In this document: one piece after another, positions 45,966 through 56,423 of the stretch
How the letters are laid out: the number at the start of each line of letters is the position of its first letter
How positions within the stretch are numbered: position 1 is the first letter of the stretch
DNA from: PALSA-1196 sp036833805
GTDB taxonomy: Bacteria > Pseudomonadota > Gammaproteobacteria > Steroidobacterales > Steroidobacteraceae
Assembly (NCBI GenBank): GCA_036833805.1
Contig: DAITPA010000002.1
Location: forward strand, 20,427-84,426
Direction of reading: 5' to 3'
Length of the DNA stretch: 64,000 bases
Translations under genes and position numbers: made by a program
Notes under the pieces: model-generated
What the model was told of the DNA's origin: nothing
Databases searched by the model: none
The model's input: the letters and a program-made list of their open reading frames with translations, nothing else

Positions 45966-46477
45966 TTCTTGACCTCCGCATGATCCTGAGCCTTGCTGTC
46001 ATCAGGAGCCTTGCTAGTATAGCCGGCAAAGAATTTGTTGATGAGACTCTCGAGCACGAGCGCCGACTGCGTCTGATCGATGCGGCTGCCATTCTTCAAA
46101 TAGGCATCAGCCCCGCCGGGGCTGATGCCGACGTATTTGCCACCCAGGAGTCCCTGCGTCTGCACGCTCGCGAAACTGTCCTCGGGAATCTGGTTGTACT
46201 GCTGGTCAAGGCGCATGGTGACGATGGCCTTGTAGTCCTTGGGATCAAAGCCGATCGCCTGCACGACGCCGATGCGCACCCCAGCCATGGTAACCGGCGA
46301 GCCGGTCTTGAGGTCCCCGACATTTTCAAATCCCGCGCTCACCGTGTAGCCGGACTTGGCGCCACCGAGCTTCAGACCATTGGCCGGCAACTGTGTCGTC
46401 AGAAACAAGAGCGCGGCGAAACCCAGCAGCACGAACAACCCGGTCCCAATCTCAAGAGCTCGATTAGAATCGCGCAT
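45962..46477 (-). CDS. mlaD: MCE-domain protein MlaD
   Basis: Inner-membrane anchored substrate-binding subunit of the Mla transporter. The 171-residue product has one N-terminal helix (LEIGTGLFVLLGFAALLFLT) and an MCE domain at about 35-112 (VSAGFENVGDLKTGSPVTMAGVRIGVV in two pieces, GLLGGKYVGISPGG). The ATG at 46477 has AGGA 6 nt upstream, which decides the start over a longer frame that would overlap mlaE. Confidence 0.95.
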   Translation of the reverse strand: MRDSNRALEIGTGLFVLLGFAALLFLTTQLPANGLKLGGAKSGYTVSAGFENVGDLKTGSPVTMAGVRIGVVQAIGFDPKDYKAIVTMRLDQQYNQIPEDSFASVQTQGLLGGKYVGISPGGADAYLKNGSRIDQTQSALVLESLINKFFAGYTSKAPDDSKAQDHAEVKK

Positions 46478-46488
46478 GAAAGTTCCTC

Positions 46489-47253
46489 TCAAAGAAAGCA
46501 GGCGGTGAGAACATAGTCGAGCAGTAGAATGAGCACCGACGAGGCGACCACCGTGCGCGTCGTCGCAAGGCCCACGCCCGCGGCCGTTGGCTCCGCGTGA
46601 TAACCCTCAAATACCGCGATCAAGCTGCAAGCGAAACCAAATACGAGGCTCTTGACGATGCCTTCGACGACATCCTTAAGTGCAACGGCGCTTTGCATCT
46701 GCGACCAGAAGGAGCCGCGATCCACTCGCAACAGCTGCACACCCACAAGCTGTGCACCGAACAGCCCGATGATGTTGAACACCGCCGCCAACAGCGGCAT
46801 CGCAATCACCCCGCCGATGAAGCGCGGCGCTGCGACATAGCGCAGCGGATCAACCGCCATCATCTTCATCGCCGTCAGCTGATCGGTCGCACTCATGAGG
46901 CCGATCTCGGACGTGAGCGACGTACCGGCGCGCCCGGCAAACAGGAGCGCCGTGATGACCGGACCCAACTCTTTCAGGAGCGCGAGCGCCGCTGCCGTGC
47001 CGAGCGCATCCTCGGAGCCGAAGCGCTGCAGAAGATCAAACCCCTGCAGCGCCAGTACCATGCCGACGAAGAGACCCGAGAGCATGATGATGACGAGCGA
47101 GCGGCCGCCGGCGTTGTATACCTGATTGACGATAAGCCGCGGACGCGCAAACGCCGGAGCGCACTGCGCGAGCATCCTGCACAAAAAAACGGCGACTGCA
47201 CCCAGCTTCCTGAGGTTGCGCACGACGAGCGCATCGGCAGTCGTCGCGCTCAT
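46489..47253 (-). CDS. mlaE: Mla transporter permease MlaE
   Basis: Permease of the phospholipid ABC transporter, 254 residues with five to six hydrophobic segments. The family motifs are SLVIIMLSGLFVGMVLALQG, LLKELGPVITALLFAGRAGT and EIGLMSATDQLTAMKMM. It overlaps mlaF by 4 nt and is followed by mlaD. Confidence 0.96.
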   Translation of the reverse strand: MSATTADALVVRNLRKLGAVAVFLCRMLAQCAPAFARPRLIVNQVYNAGGRSLVIIMLSGLFVGMVLALQGFDLLQRFGSEDALGTAAALALLKELGPVITALLFAGRAGTSLTSEIGLMSATDQLTAMKMMAVDPLRYVAAPRFIGGVIAMPLLAAVFNIIGLFGAQLVGVQLLRVDRGSFWSQMQSAVALKDVVEGIVKSLVFGFACSLIAVFEGYHAEPTAAGVGLATTRTVVASSVLILLLDYVLTACFL

Positions 47254-48098
47254 GGGTCTTCCACCGCCAGCAGCTGCTGTTCGTAGTCGGGCGCCGGATA
47301 GTGAAACGGCACTGGGCCCTCGGCGCTGCCATCCATGAACTGCCGCACCACATCATCCGCGCTCGCACGCAGCTCTTCGGGCGTGCCGTGGGCAACCACC
47401 CGGCCGCCCGAAAGGAGATAACTGTCGTGGGCGATTGCGGCCAGCTCCGGCACGTCGTGTGACACGACAACGCTCGTAATCCCCAGGGCCTCATTCATCT
47501 GGCGGATGAGCCGCTCGATCATGCCGCGCGAGATGGGATCCAAGCCGACGAAGGGCTCATCGTAAATCAGCAGCTCGGGATCCATCACAATGGCGCGCGC
47601 GAGCGCCACGCGCCGCGCCATGCCGCCGGAGAGCTCAGCCGGCATAAGATCGGCTGCGCCGCGCAGACCCACCGCCTGCAGTTTTGTCAGCACGAGCGTG
47701 CGCAACAGCGGCTCCGGCAGGTCCGTATGCTCGCGCAGCGGAAAGGCTACGTTTTCGAATACGTCCATGTCGGTCAAGAGCGCGCCGTTCTGGAACAGCA
47801 TCCCCATGCGCTTGCGCAACGCAAACACCTCACGCGAATTGAGCGTTGCCAGATCCTGACCCCAGACGAGCACCTGGCCGCTGTCGACCGGGACTTGCGC
47901 GGTCATGAGTCGGAGCAGCGTCGTCTTGCCGGTGCCGCTGGGTCCCATGATCCCGGTGATCCGACCGCGACGCACGGTGAGATCCAACGATTCGAAGATC
48001 GCCCGTCCGTCGATCGCATAGTGCACCCCGCGCACATCGATCAGCACGTCGGCGCCAGAGGCGCCCAAGGCCGGCGCGGGTTTAACGGGATCCGTCAA
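47250..48098 (-). CDS. mlaF: Mla transporter ATP-binding protein MlaF
   Basis: ATPase of the Mla phospholipid transporter. Walker A GPSGTGKT is at 52-59, the ABC signature is LSGGMARRVALARA, and Walker B is LLIYDEPFVGLDP with a downstream VVSHD switch. The 282-residue length is typical. It is first in mlaFEDCB and begins 21 nt after the aldolase stop on the same strand, so transcription may read through from that gene. Confidence 0.96.
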   Translation of the reverse strand: MTDPVKPAPALGASGADVLIDVRGVHYAIDGRAIFESLDLTVRRGRITGIMGPSGTGKTTLLRLMTAQVPVDSGQVLVWGQDLATLNSREVFALRKRMGMLFQNGALLTDMDVFENVAFPLREHTDLPEPLLRTLVLTKLQAVGLRGAADLMPAELSGGMARRVALARAIVMDPELLIYDEPFVGLDPISRGMIERLIRQMNEALGITSVVVSHDVPELAAIAHDSYLLSGGRVVAHGTPEELRASADDVVRQFMDGSAEGPVPFHYPAPDYEQQLLAVEDP

Positions 48099-48119
48099 GT
48101 AGTCGCCGCGCCGTGCCCA

Positions 48120-49142
48120 TCAGGCCGCCTGACATTCCATTTTCGATGCGTACTCGCCGGTGGTCGCAAGCCCGTTCAGCTTCAAACGACGCACGAGTTC
48201 CTTCTGCGCAGCGGTGCGGTTGCCGCTCTGCCCGCTCCAGGTCGTGAGCGCCGTGTCCTGCAACGCGCGGCCATAGCTGAAAGTCAGCGGCCATGGCAGC
48301 GGCCCGAGATTATTCATGAGCGAAAGATGCATCGTCGCCTCCGTCGGCGACTGGCCGCCGGAGAGAAACGCGATGCCGGCCACCGCCGGCGGCACGTGAC
48401 GCTTGAGACAGCGCACGCTCGCCTGTGCGACTTGCTCCGGGGTCGCACGATTGCTCGCCTTCTTGCCGGATATCACCATGTTGGGCTTCAGCACCATGCC
48501 CTCGAATTCGATGCGATGTGCAAACAGCTCGCGAAACACGGTCTGCAGCACGTTCTCGGTGACCTCCTCGCAGCGCTCAATCGAGTGCGCGCCATCCATG
48601 AGCACCTCCGGCTCCACGATCGGAACGATGTCCTGCTCCTGACAGAGCGCCGCATAACGGGCGAGCGCATGCGCGTTGGCCTCGATCGCGAACGACGTCG
48701 GAATGCCGGCGCCGATATCGATGACGGCGCGCCACTTCGCAAAACGCGCGCCGAGCTTTCGATATTCGATCAACCGCTCGCGCAGGCCATCCAAGCCCTC
48801 GGTGATCGTCTCGCCGGGAAATTGTGCAAAAGGCTTCGCACCCGTATCGACCTTGATGCCGGGCAGGATGCCGTTGTTCTCAAGATACGTAGGAAAGGCC
48901 ACGCCCTCGCGGGTCTTCTGGCGCAGGGTCTCATCATAAAGAATGACGCCGCTAATGAAATCCTTGGCGCCGGGGGCCGTGAACAGCATCTCCCGGTAAG
49001 CGCGGCGATGCTCCTCGGTCGATTCGAGCTTGATGCCGGCAAATCGCTTGGTAATCGTGCTCGTGCTTTCGTCCGCCGCCAGGATGCCCTTGTTCTTCAT
49101 CACCATTGCGCGCGCTATGCGCGTAAGCTCGCCGCGATTCAT
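48120..49142 (-). CDS. Class I fructose-bisphosphate aldolase
   Basis: Schiff-base aldolase of the animal-type glycolytic family, 340 residues. It has GILAADESTSTITKRF at 19-34, GIKVDTGAKP, and Schiff-base Lys219 in EGMVLKPNMVISG. The C-terminal Tyr of animal enzymes is not seen; the protein ends GEYASKMECQAA. It cleaves or forms fructose 1,6-bisphosphate in the cytoplasm. It is unrelated to the DhnA-type FbaB. Confidence 0.95.
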   Translation of the reverse strand: MNRGELTRIARAMVMKNKGILAADESTSTITKRFAGIKLESTEEHRRAYREMLFTAPGAKDFISGVILYDETLRQKTREGVAFPTYLENNGILPGIKVDTGAKPFAQFPGETITEGLDGLRERLIEYRKLGARFAKWRAVIDIGAGIPTSFAIEANAHALARYAALCQEQDIVPIVEPEVLMDGAHSIERCEEVTENVLQTVFRELFAHRIEFEGMVLKPNMVISGKKASNRATPEQVAQASVRCLKRHVPPAVAGIAFLSGGQSPTEATMHLSLMNNLGPLPWPLTFSYGRALQDTALTTWSGQSGNRTAAQKELVRRLKLNGLATTGEYASKMECQAA

Positions 49143-49230
49143 CGTCGACCCTCCCGTTGATTAAGCCCGAAAGAATACCAAATCGCGAACGCTGCAAGCC
49201 CGCGGCGGGGCGAATAAGTCGGTGTTTCGC

Positions 49231-49263
49231 TTGGTGCGGCGCGCAATTGGTACTAAAATAGTC
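49231..49263 (+). promoter_or_regulatory. suf operon promoter overlapped by an IscR/Rrf2-type site
   Basis: TTGGTG (49231-49236), 17 nt, then TAAAAT (49254-49259). The element TACTAAAATAGTC (49251-49263; complement GACTATTTTAGTA) overlaps the -10 and fits the core of the E. coli IscR type 1 motif (GACT-RWWWY-AGTC). The first downstream gene is an Rrf2 regulator, so autoregulation is likely. Confidence 0.65.
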
Positions 49264-49324
49264 CTACATAAGTCGTAAGCTTGGGCGCTAGCTCGAGCTT
49301 ACCTCTGCATCGGGAGCCGACACC

Positions 49325-49781
49325 ATGCTGCGCATCCGCCGTTTGACCGACTACGCAACAGTAATCCTCGGGGTTCTTGCCGCGGAGCCCGAGCGCGTGC
49401 ACACCGCGACCGCGCTTGCGCTGCGCACGCGGATCGGGGCGGCCACCGCAAGCAAGCTTTTAAAGCAGCTGCATCGTGCGGCGCTCGTCACCTCAAGTCG
49501 CGGGCTGCATGGCGGCTACAAGCTTGCGCGGCCAGCGCATGAAATCAGCGCCGCTGCGATCCTCGATGCTCTGGAAGGACCGCTTGCACTGACGGATTGC
49601 TCCGCGGGCCACGGCCATTGCGGCATCGAGGATACCTGTCGTGTCGGGCGCGGCTGGCAGCGCTTGAATCTTGCCATCCGCAGGAGTCTCGCCGAGGTAA
49701 GCCTCGCGCAACTTGCGGGGCTCGACGGCGCGCCCGTCGCCCGTTCGCGTCGTGAACTCAAAGACCAGATCGCCAACGACC

Positions 49782-49789
<8 letters not shown>
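49325..49789 (+). CDS. Rrf2-family SUF system regulator
   Basis: Transcription factor of 154 residues with a winged helix at 1-70 (LTDYATVILGVLAAEPE, ATASKLLKQLHRAALVTSSRG). It has an Fe-S ligand loop with Cys92, Cys99 and Cys105 (DCSAGHGHCGIEDTC), as in IscR and the gammaproteobacterial SUF regulators. It probably represses its own operon when its cluster is loaded. Its stop overlaps the sufB start by 8 nt. Confidence 0.92.
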
Positions 49790-51226
<1,437 letters not shown>

Positions 51227-51230
<4 letters not shown>

Positions 51231-51985
51231 GCGCGCTTCTCGCCATCAAAAATCTTAGCGTGGCGGTCGGCGACAAGCCGGTGTTGAACGGCGTGACGCT
51301 CGACGTCAACCCGGGCGAGGTGCACGCCATCATGGGCCCGAACGGCTCCGGCAAGAGCACGCTTGCACACGTGCTCGCCGGGCGTCCCGGATACACGTTG
51401 AGCGGCGGCAGCGTGAGCTTCTTGGGCCGCGATCTGTTCGCGCTCGCGCCCGAGGCGCGCGCGCGCGCCGGCGTCTTTCTGGGTTTTCAATATCCGGTGG
51501 AGATTCCCGGGGTCAACAATGTGTATCTCCTGAAAGCGGCGTTGAACGCCGTGCGCAAGGAACGCGGCCTGCCGGAAGTCGACGCCTTCGAATTTTTGGG
51601 TGTGGTGCGCGATAAGATGAAGTTCATGCGCATGGATGAAAGTTTCCTCGGCCGCGCCGTCAACGAAGGTTTCTCGGGCGGCGAAAAAAAGCGCAACGAG
51701 ATTCTGCAGATGCTGATCCTCGAGCCTAAACTTGCCATTCTCGATGAGACCGACTCGGGGCTCGACATCGACGCTTTGAAGGTCGTTGCGGAGGGCGTCA
51801 ACAGTCTGCGTTCGCCGGAGCGCTCCTTCCTCGTCGTCACCCATTACCAGCGCATGCTCGACTACATCGTCCCCGACTTCGTCCACGTGCTCGTCAACGG
51901 CCGCATCGCCAAGAGCGGCGATCGCACCCTTGCGCTCGAGCTCGAACGCCGCGGCTACGAGTGGGTGAGCGACGCGGCCGCCTGA
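51227..51985 (+). CDS. sufC: Fe-S assembly ATPase SufC
   Basis: ABC-type ATPase of the SufBCD complex, 252 residues. Walker A GPNGSGKS is at 37-44, the signature is FSGGEKKRNEILQML, Walker B is LAILDETDSGLDIDAL, and the late His is in VVTHYQRML. The ATG overlaps the sufB stop as ATGA. sufD begins 3 nt after its stop. Confidence 0.97.
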
Positions 51986-51987
51986 AT

Positions 51988-53283
51988 ATGCCGATGAGCA
52001 CTCCCCTCTGCGCACGCATCACAGAAGAATACGCCGCCGCCGCGGCAGCCTTGCCGGCGGCCGTCGTCAGCGCCGAGCGCCGGCGTGCGGCGCTGCAGGC
52101 GCTTGGTCTGCAGGGCCTGCCCGGGCCGCGCGATGAGAATTGGAAGTACGCGAATCTGCGCGCACTTGAGCGCGTGCGCTTTGCACCGGCGGGTACGCTT
52201 GCGCCATTGGACGCTGCCCTTCCAGCCGCGTCCGCGGCAGAGCTGCCCGCCGCCCTTAAGGGTTATATCCGCTATACGTTTGTTGACGGTGTGTTCGCGC
52301 CGGCGCTATCGAGCGCGCGCCTGGTGGCGGCGCCCGAACACGAGTCGCAGGAGCGACTGCCGGCGAGCGACGCGCGCTTTGCGCTGCTCAATGACGCCTT
52401 TGCGAATGATGCCGCGGTGCTCCGCATCGGCGCAGGAAATGCGGCTCCGAGCTGCATTGAAGTGTTGTTCGTTGCGCGCACTGCCGGCGCTAAAGCCGCC
52501 TCCTACCCGCGGCTTGATGTGCGCGTGGCGAGTGACGCGTGCCTCTGGCTCGTCGAGCGCCACGTAAGTCTTACGAGCGACGCCAATTTCGTGAACGTCG
52601 CGGCTGAGATCGATATCGGCCGCGGCGCAACCATGACGCATTATCGCGTGCAGCAAATGGGCGCGCGCGCGACCTGGATCGATACGTTGAGCGCCACGGT
52701 TGCGCAAGATGCGAGCTATCAGCAGCACCTCGTTCATCTGGGGGCCTTGTCGGCACGCTCCACGGTTCACGTGCGCTTGGCTGGCGCGCGCTCGGCAGCA
52801 CGCCTGCACGCGCTGTGCGCCGCGAAGCGCCATCAGGTGCACGATGCCTACGCGCTCATCGAACATGCCGCCCCCCATGCCACGAGCGAACAGATCTTCC
52901 GCGGTATCGCCGCAGAACGCGCACGCGTGGCTTTCAACGGCAAGGTCACGGTGCAGGCAGGCGCGCATGGCACCGACTCACGCCAGTCGCTGCGCGGGCT
53001 GCTCGCGGGTCCGGAGGCGGAGATCGACGTGCGGCCGCAGCTTGAGATTCACACCGACGACGTGCGCTGCAGTCATGGCGCCACCGCCGGCAAACTCGAT
53101 GATGCGGTGCTCTTTTATCTCCTATCGCGCGGCCTTGAGCCCGACACAGCACAGCAGCTCTTGAAATGGGCATTTCTTGCCGACGTCGTCGGCAAGATCG
53201 AGATCCCGGAGCTTAAGAGAACTATTGAGCTCGCTCTGGCGGGCAGCATTGATGTCGCAGCGGATTTGAAGGATCTCCTATGA
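51988..53283 (+). CDS. sufD: Fe-S cluster assembly protein SufD
   Basis: SufB paralogue that pairs with it in SufBC2D. The 431-residue product has GPRDENWKYANLRAL near residue 40, a beta-helix core, and the C-terminal GLLAGPEAEIDVRPQLEIHTDDVRCSHGA read in pieces, with the conserved Cys-Ser-His-Gly. A second ATG two codons downstream (51994) is an alternative start. It overlaps sufS by 4 nt. Confidence 0.95.
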   Translation: MPMSTPLCARITEEYAAAAAALPAAVVSAERRRAALQALGLQGLPGPRDENWKYANLRALERVRFAPAGTLAPLDAALPAASAAELPAALKGYIRYTFVDGVFAPALSSARLVAAPEHESQERLPASDARFALLNDAFANDAAVLRIGAGNAAPSCIEVLFVARTAGAKAASYPRLDVRVASDACLWLVERHVSLTSDANFVNVAAEIDIGRGATMTHYRVQQMGARATWIDTLSATVAQDASYQQHLVHLGALSARSTVHVRLAGARSAARLHALCAAKRHQVHDAYALIEHAAPHATSEQIFRGIAAERARVAFNGKVTVQAGAHGTDSRQSLRGLLAGPEAEIDVRPQLEIHTDDVRCSHGATAGKLDDAVLFYLLSRGLEPDTAQQLLKWAFLADVVGKIEIPELKRTIELALAGSIDVAADLKDLL

Positions 53284-54536
53284 GCGTCGCAAGCGCAGCT
53301 TATCCCGTGGCCGAACAACCGCTTGATGCCGAGAGTGTGCGCCGTGATTTCCCCATTCTCGCGCGCAACATCAACGGCAAGCCACTCGTTTATCTGGACA
53401 GCGCCGCCTCCTCGCAGCAGCCGCTGCCCGTGATGCGCGCAGTCGAGCGCTATGAGACGCACTCGCATGCCAATGTGCACCGCGGTGTCCACACCCTAAG
53501 CCAGGAGGCTACCGACGCATTCGAAGGCGCGCGCGATCGGGTGCGCCGCTTTGTCAACGCAGCCTCGACACGCGAGATCGTGTTCGTGCGCGGCACGACC
53601 GAAGCCGTCAATCTTGTCGCGCAATCGTATGTGCGGCCGAGCTTCGTTCCCGGGGATGAAATCCTCATCACCGCTCTTGAGCATCACGCCAACATCGTTC
53701 CCTGGCAACTTGTATGCGCGCAGAGCGGCTGCACGCTGAAAGTCGCACCGATCGACAAGAAGGGCGAACTCCTGTTCGATGAGTACATTGAGCTTTTGTC
53801 GCCGCGCACGCGGCTCGTCGCGATGGCGCACGTCTCGAACGCGCTCGGCACGGTGCTGCCCGTCAAGCGCATGATCGCGGCCGCTCATGAGCACGGCGCG
53901 CGCGTACTCGTCGACGGGGCGCAGGCTGTGCCGCACTCGCGCGTCGACGTGCGCGCGCTCGATGCCGATTTCTACGCTTTCTCGAGCCACAAGCTCTACG
54001 GCCCCACGGGGATAGGCGTGCTCTATGCGCGCGCGGAGCTGCTTGAGTCGATGCCTCCCTGGCAGGGCGGCGGCGACATGATTCGCACCGTGACCTTCGA
54101 GGCGAGCACCTATAACGATTTGCCCTGGAAGTTCGAGGCGGGCACGCCGCACATCTCGGGCGCAGTGGGTCTCGCCGCTGCGATCGACTATGTGGAGGCC
54201 CTCGGCCTTGATGCGATTGCGGCGCATGAGCAGCGACTGTTGAAACTTGCGACCGCTGAACTGAGCCGCATCCGCGGCGTGCAGATCATCGGCACGGCCG
54301 CACACAAGGCGGCAGTCGTGTCTTTCACTATGAGCGGCGTGCATCCGCACGACATCGGCACGATCCTCGACACGGAGGGGATCGCGATCCGCACGGGCCA
54401 CCACTGCGCGATGCCGGTGATGGACTTCTTTGGCGTGGCCGCAACCGCGCGCGCCTCCTTTGGCTGCTACAGCACAGCAGATGATGTGGCACGGCTTGCG
54501 TGCGCGGTGGAGCGCGTGCGCGAGGTGTTCGCCTGA
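53280..54536 (+). CDS. sufS: Cysteine desulfurase SufS
   Basis: Type II PLP-dependent desulfurase that supplies sulfur. PLP-binding Lys238 is in FSSHKLYGPTGIG and the active Cys376 is in RTGHHCAMPVMDFFG. The 418-residue length is typical. No sufE is present; a SufU-like protein follows immediately (one-base overlap, TGATG) and may be the sulfur acceptor or a scaffold. Confidence 0.97.
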   Translation: MSVASAAYPVAEQPLDAESVRRDFPILARNINGKPLVYLDSAASSQQPLPVMRAVERYETHSHANVHRGVHTLSQEATDAFEGARDRVRRFVNAASTREIVFVRGTTEAVNLVAQSYVRPSFVPGDEILITALEHHANIVPWQLVCAQSGCTLKVAPIDKKGELLFDEYIELLSPRTRLVAMAHVSNALGTVLPVKRMIAAAHEHGARVLVDGAQAVPHSRVDVRALDADFYAFSSHKLYGPTGIGVLYARAELLESMPPWQGGGDMIRTVTFEASTYNDLPWKFEAGTPHISGAVGLAAAIDYVEALGLDAIAAHEQRLLKLATAELSRIRGVQIIGTAAHKAAVVSFTMSGVHPHDIGTILDTEGIAIRTGHHCAMPVMDFFGVAATARASFGCYSTADDVARLACAVERVREVFA

Positions 54537-54976
54537 TGGACTTGAAGGATCTGTATCGCGACGTGATCCTCGATCACAACCGCCGGCCGAGAAACTTCGG
54601 CCGTTTGGATCCGAGCGATGCGCAGGCGGAAGGACATAACCCGCTCTGCGGCGACCGCTTGTCGGTTTTTGTGCGCCTGAACGGCGATCGAATTGAAGAC
54701 GTGCATTTCGAGGGCAAGGGCTGCGCCATCTCCACGGCCTCCGCATCGCTCATGACCGAGGCCGTCAAGGGCAAGAGCCGCGCGGCGGTCGATGAGATAT
54801 TCGAGCGCGTGCATACGCTTCTCACGAGGCAGGATGCGCCGCCCTCGCAGGATCTGGGCAAGTTGGCCGCGCTCTCCGGCGTGCGCGAATACCCGGCACG
54901 CGTGAAGTGCGCAACGCTCTGTTGGCATACCCTGAACGCCGCGCTCCAAAACGGCGCGACCGTCACGACGGAATGA
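54536..54976 (+). CDS. sufU: SufU/IscU-like Fe-S assembly protein
   Basis: A 146-residue IscU-fold protein starting MDLKDLYRDVILDHNRRPRN. Ligand candidates are Cys38 and Asp40 (NPLCGD), Cys63 (GKGCAIS) and Cys125 (VKCATLCW). The insert between the second and third cysteines (RAAVDEIFERVHTLL) and the DLYRDVILDH start are those of SufU rather than IscU. SufU of Firmicutes is a zinc-dependent sulfur acceptor of SufS, which would explain the lack of SufE here. Confidence 0.92.
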   Translation: MDLKDLYRDVILDHNRRPRNFGRLDPSDAQAEGHNPLCGDRLSVFVRLNGDRIEDVHFEGKGCAISTASASLMTEAVKGKSRAAVDEIFERVHTLLTRQDAPPSQDLGKLAALSGVREYPARVKCATLCWHTLNAALQNGATVTTE

Positions 54977-54980
54977 GCCA

Positions 54981-55532
54981 ATGCGCTCGCACGAGAATCA
55001 ACCGTTCGTCGTCAACCGCGAGGTACGCGCCGTGATCGTTCCGGCGGGCGTCGAGGTCAGATTAAAGCCCGGCCAGGCGGGCTACATCACGCAGGCTTTG
55101 GGCGGCAGCTTTACGGTGTATTTGGACGGCAATCTCTTGCGCATTTCCGGCGAGGACGCCGATGCCATCGGCCAGAATGCCGTCAAGCCCCCGGATCTGC
55201 CGCCGAACGCCACTGCAGAGGACGTCCGCAAGCTTGCCTGGGATCAGATGCGCAGCTGCTACGATCCGGAAATCCCCATCAACATCGTCGAGCTCGGGCT
55301 CGTGTACGAATGCGACGTCACGCAGAATGAAGACGGCACGAGAAGCCTCGACGTGAAGATGACGCTGACCGCCCCCGGCTGCGGCATGGGGGAAGTGCTG
55401 GTCGAGGATGTGCGCGAGAAGATCGAACGCATCCCCAGCGTGCGCGAGGCGCGCGTTGAGCTGACATTCGATCCGCCGTGGAGTCAGAGCATGATGTCTG
55501 AAGCCGCGCGCCTGCAAACCGGGATGTACTAG
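54981..55532 (+). CDS. sufT: SufT / MIP18-family Fe-S maturation protein
   Basis: A 183-residue protein with a N-terminal small domain and a MIP18 (DUF59) domain at about 80-165: CYDPEIPINIVELGLVYEC and LTAPGCGMGEVLVEDVREKI. SufT is an auxiliary factor in Fe-S maturation found in suf operons of gammaproteobacteria and Gram-positives. It lies 4 nt after sufU and 7 nt before the Rieske gene. Confidence 0.93.
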   Translation: MRSHENQPFVVNREVRAVIVPAGVEVRLKPGQAGYITQALGGSFTVYLDGNLLRISGEDADAIGQNAVKPPDLPPNATAEDVRKLAWDQMRSCYDPEIPINIVELGLVYECDVTQNEDGTRSLDVKMTLTAPGCGMGEVLVEDVREKIERIPSVREARVELTFDPPWSQSMMSEAARLQTGMY

Positions 55533-55539
55533 ACGCGCC

Positions 55540-55857
55540 ATGTCCTCGGAGTGGGTTGATGTGTGCGCAGCAGCGGATGTGAGTGAGACTCAGCCACTGT
55601 CAGTGGAGGTTGACGACGTCGAGCTCGTCATTGCGCGCTGTGGCAGCGAGCTCTATGCAGTCGAGAATCGCTGTACGCACGACGGGCAAAGTCTCAGCGG
55701 CGCGGAAATCGAAGCCTGCGAGATCATCTGTCCACGGCATGGTGCGCGCTTCTGCCTGAAATCCGGCGAAGCATTGACGCCGCCCGCGTACGAGCCACTG
55801 CGCACATTCAAGGTTCGCGAGGAGCACGGGCGCATTCTCCTGGAACGCCCCACATGA
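55540..55857 (+). CDS. Rieske-type [2Fe-2S] ferredoxin
   Basis: A 105-residue stand-alone Rieske protein with cluster ligands Cys45/His47 (RCTHDG) and Cys64/His67 (CPRHGARFC). It resembles the NirD/naphthalene-dioxygenase-ferredoxin branch. It sits inside the suf operon, 7 nt after sufT and overlapping the next gene by 4 nt. It probably donates electrons for Fe-S assembly or is a client; this is inferred from context. Confidence 0.92.
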   Translation: MSSEWVDVCAAADVSETQPLSVEVDDVELVIARCGSELYAVENRCTHDGQSLSGAEIEACEIICPRHGARFCLKSGEALTPPAYEPLRTFKVREEHGRILLERPT

Positions 55858-56366
55858 AGCGGCTGACACTGGTGCGTCACGCGCATGCGAAAATGCAAAA
55901 CCCGCCAGTGACGGATTTCGAACGCCCCTTAAGTCGCCGCGGCAAGAGCGAAGCGAAGGAGACGGCGCTGCTGCTCCGCGAGCAGGGGCTCACTCCGGAT
56001 CTCATGATTGCAAGCCCGGCCAAACGGACCCTGCAGACTGCGCAGATCCTGGTGCGGGAGCTTCAGATCCCGGAGCGGCACCTGCGGCACGATGAGACTT
56101 TATATCTTGCAACGGCGGACGCTCTGCTCAACGTGATTCGCGCCACCGGGCCACGCATCGAGCACCTGATGATCATCGGTCACAACCCGGGCGTCTCGGT
56201 GCTCGCGAATATTCTCGCGCCCGAGGCGGCGCTCGGTGAGTTCACAACCGCCGCGGCGTGCACCATGGAGTTCGAGGTCGGAAGCTGGTCCGCCATCAAC
56301 GCCGGTTCCGCAACAAAAGCTGCGCGCAAATCGCGAGCCCCGCGTCTCTTCAGATTGTTCAAATAG
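55854..56366 (+). CDS. SixA-like phosphohistidine phosphatase
   Basis: Histidine phosphatase superfamily protein of 170 residues with the motif LVRHAHAK (catalytic His9), the DFERPLSRRGKSEA segment, and a second His in MIIGHNPG near 105. It resembles SixA, which removes phosphate from phosphohistidine of phosphotransfer proteins. Its ATG overlaps the Rieske stop, so it is the last gene in the suf transcript; the reason for that link is unknown. Confidence 0.88.
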   Translation: MKRLTLVRHAHAKMQNPPVTDFERPLSRRGKSEAKETALLLREQGLTPDLMIASPAKRTLQTAQILVRELQIPERHLRHDETLYLATADALLNVIRATGPRIEHLMIIGHNPGVSVLANILAPEAALGEFTTAAACTMEFEVGSWSAINAGSATKAARKSRAPRLFRLFK

Positions 56367-56423
56367 CGCAACGCCCGCGCTCGGATTTACACAATAAGCG
56401 GAGAACAGCGCCTGACACACCTC

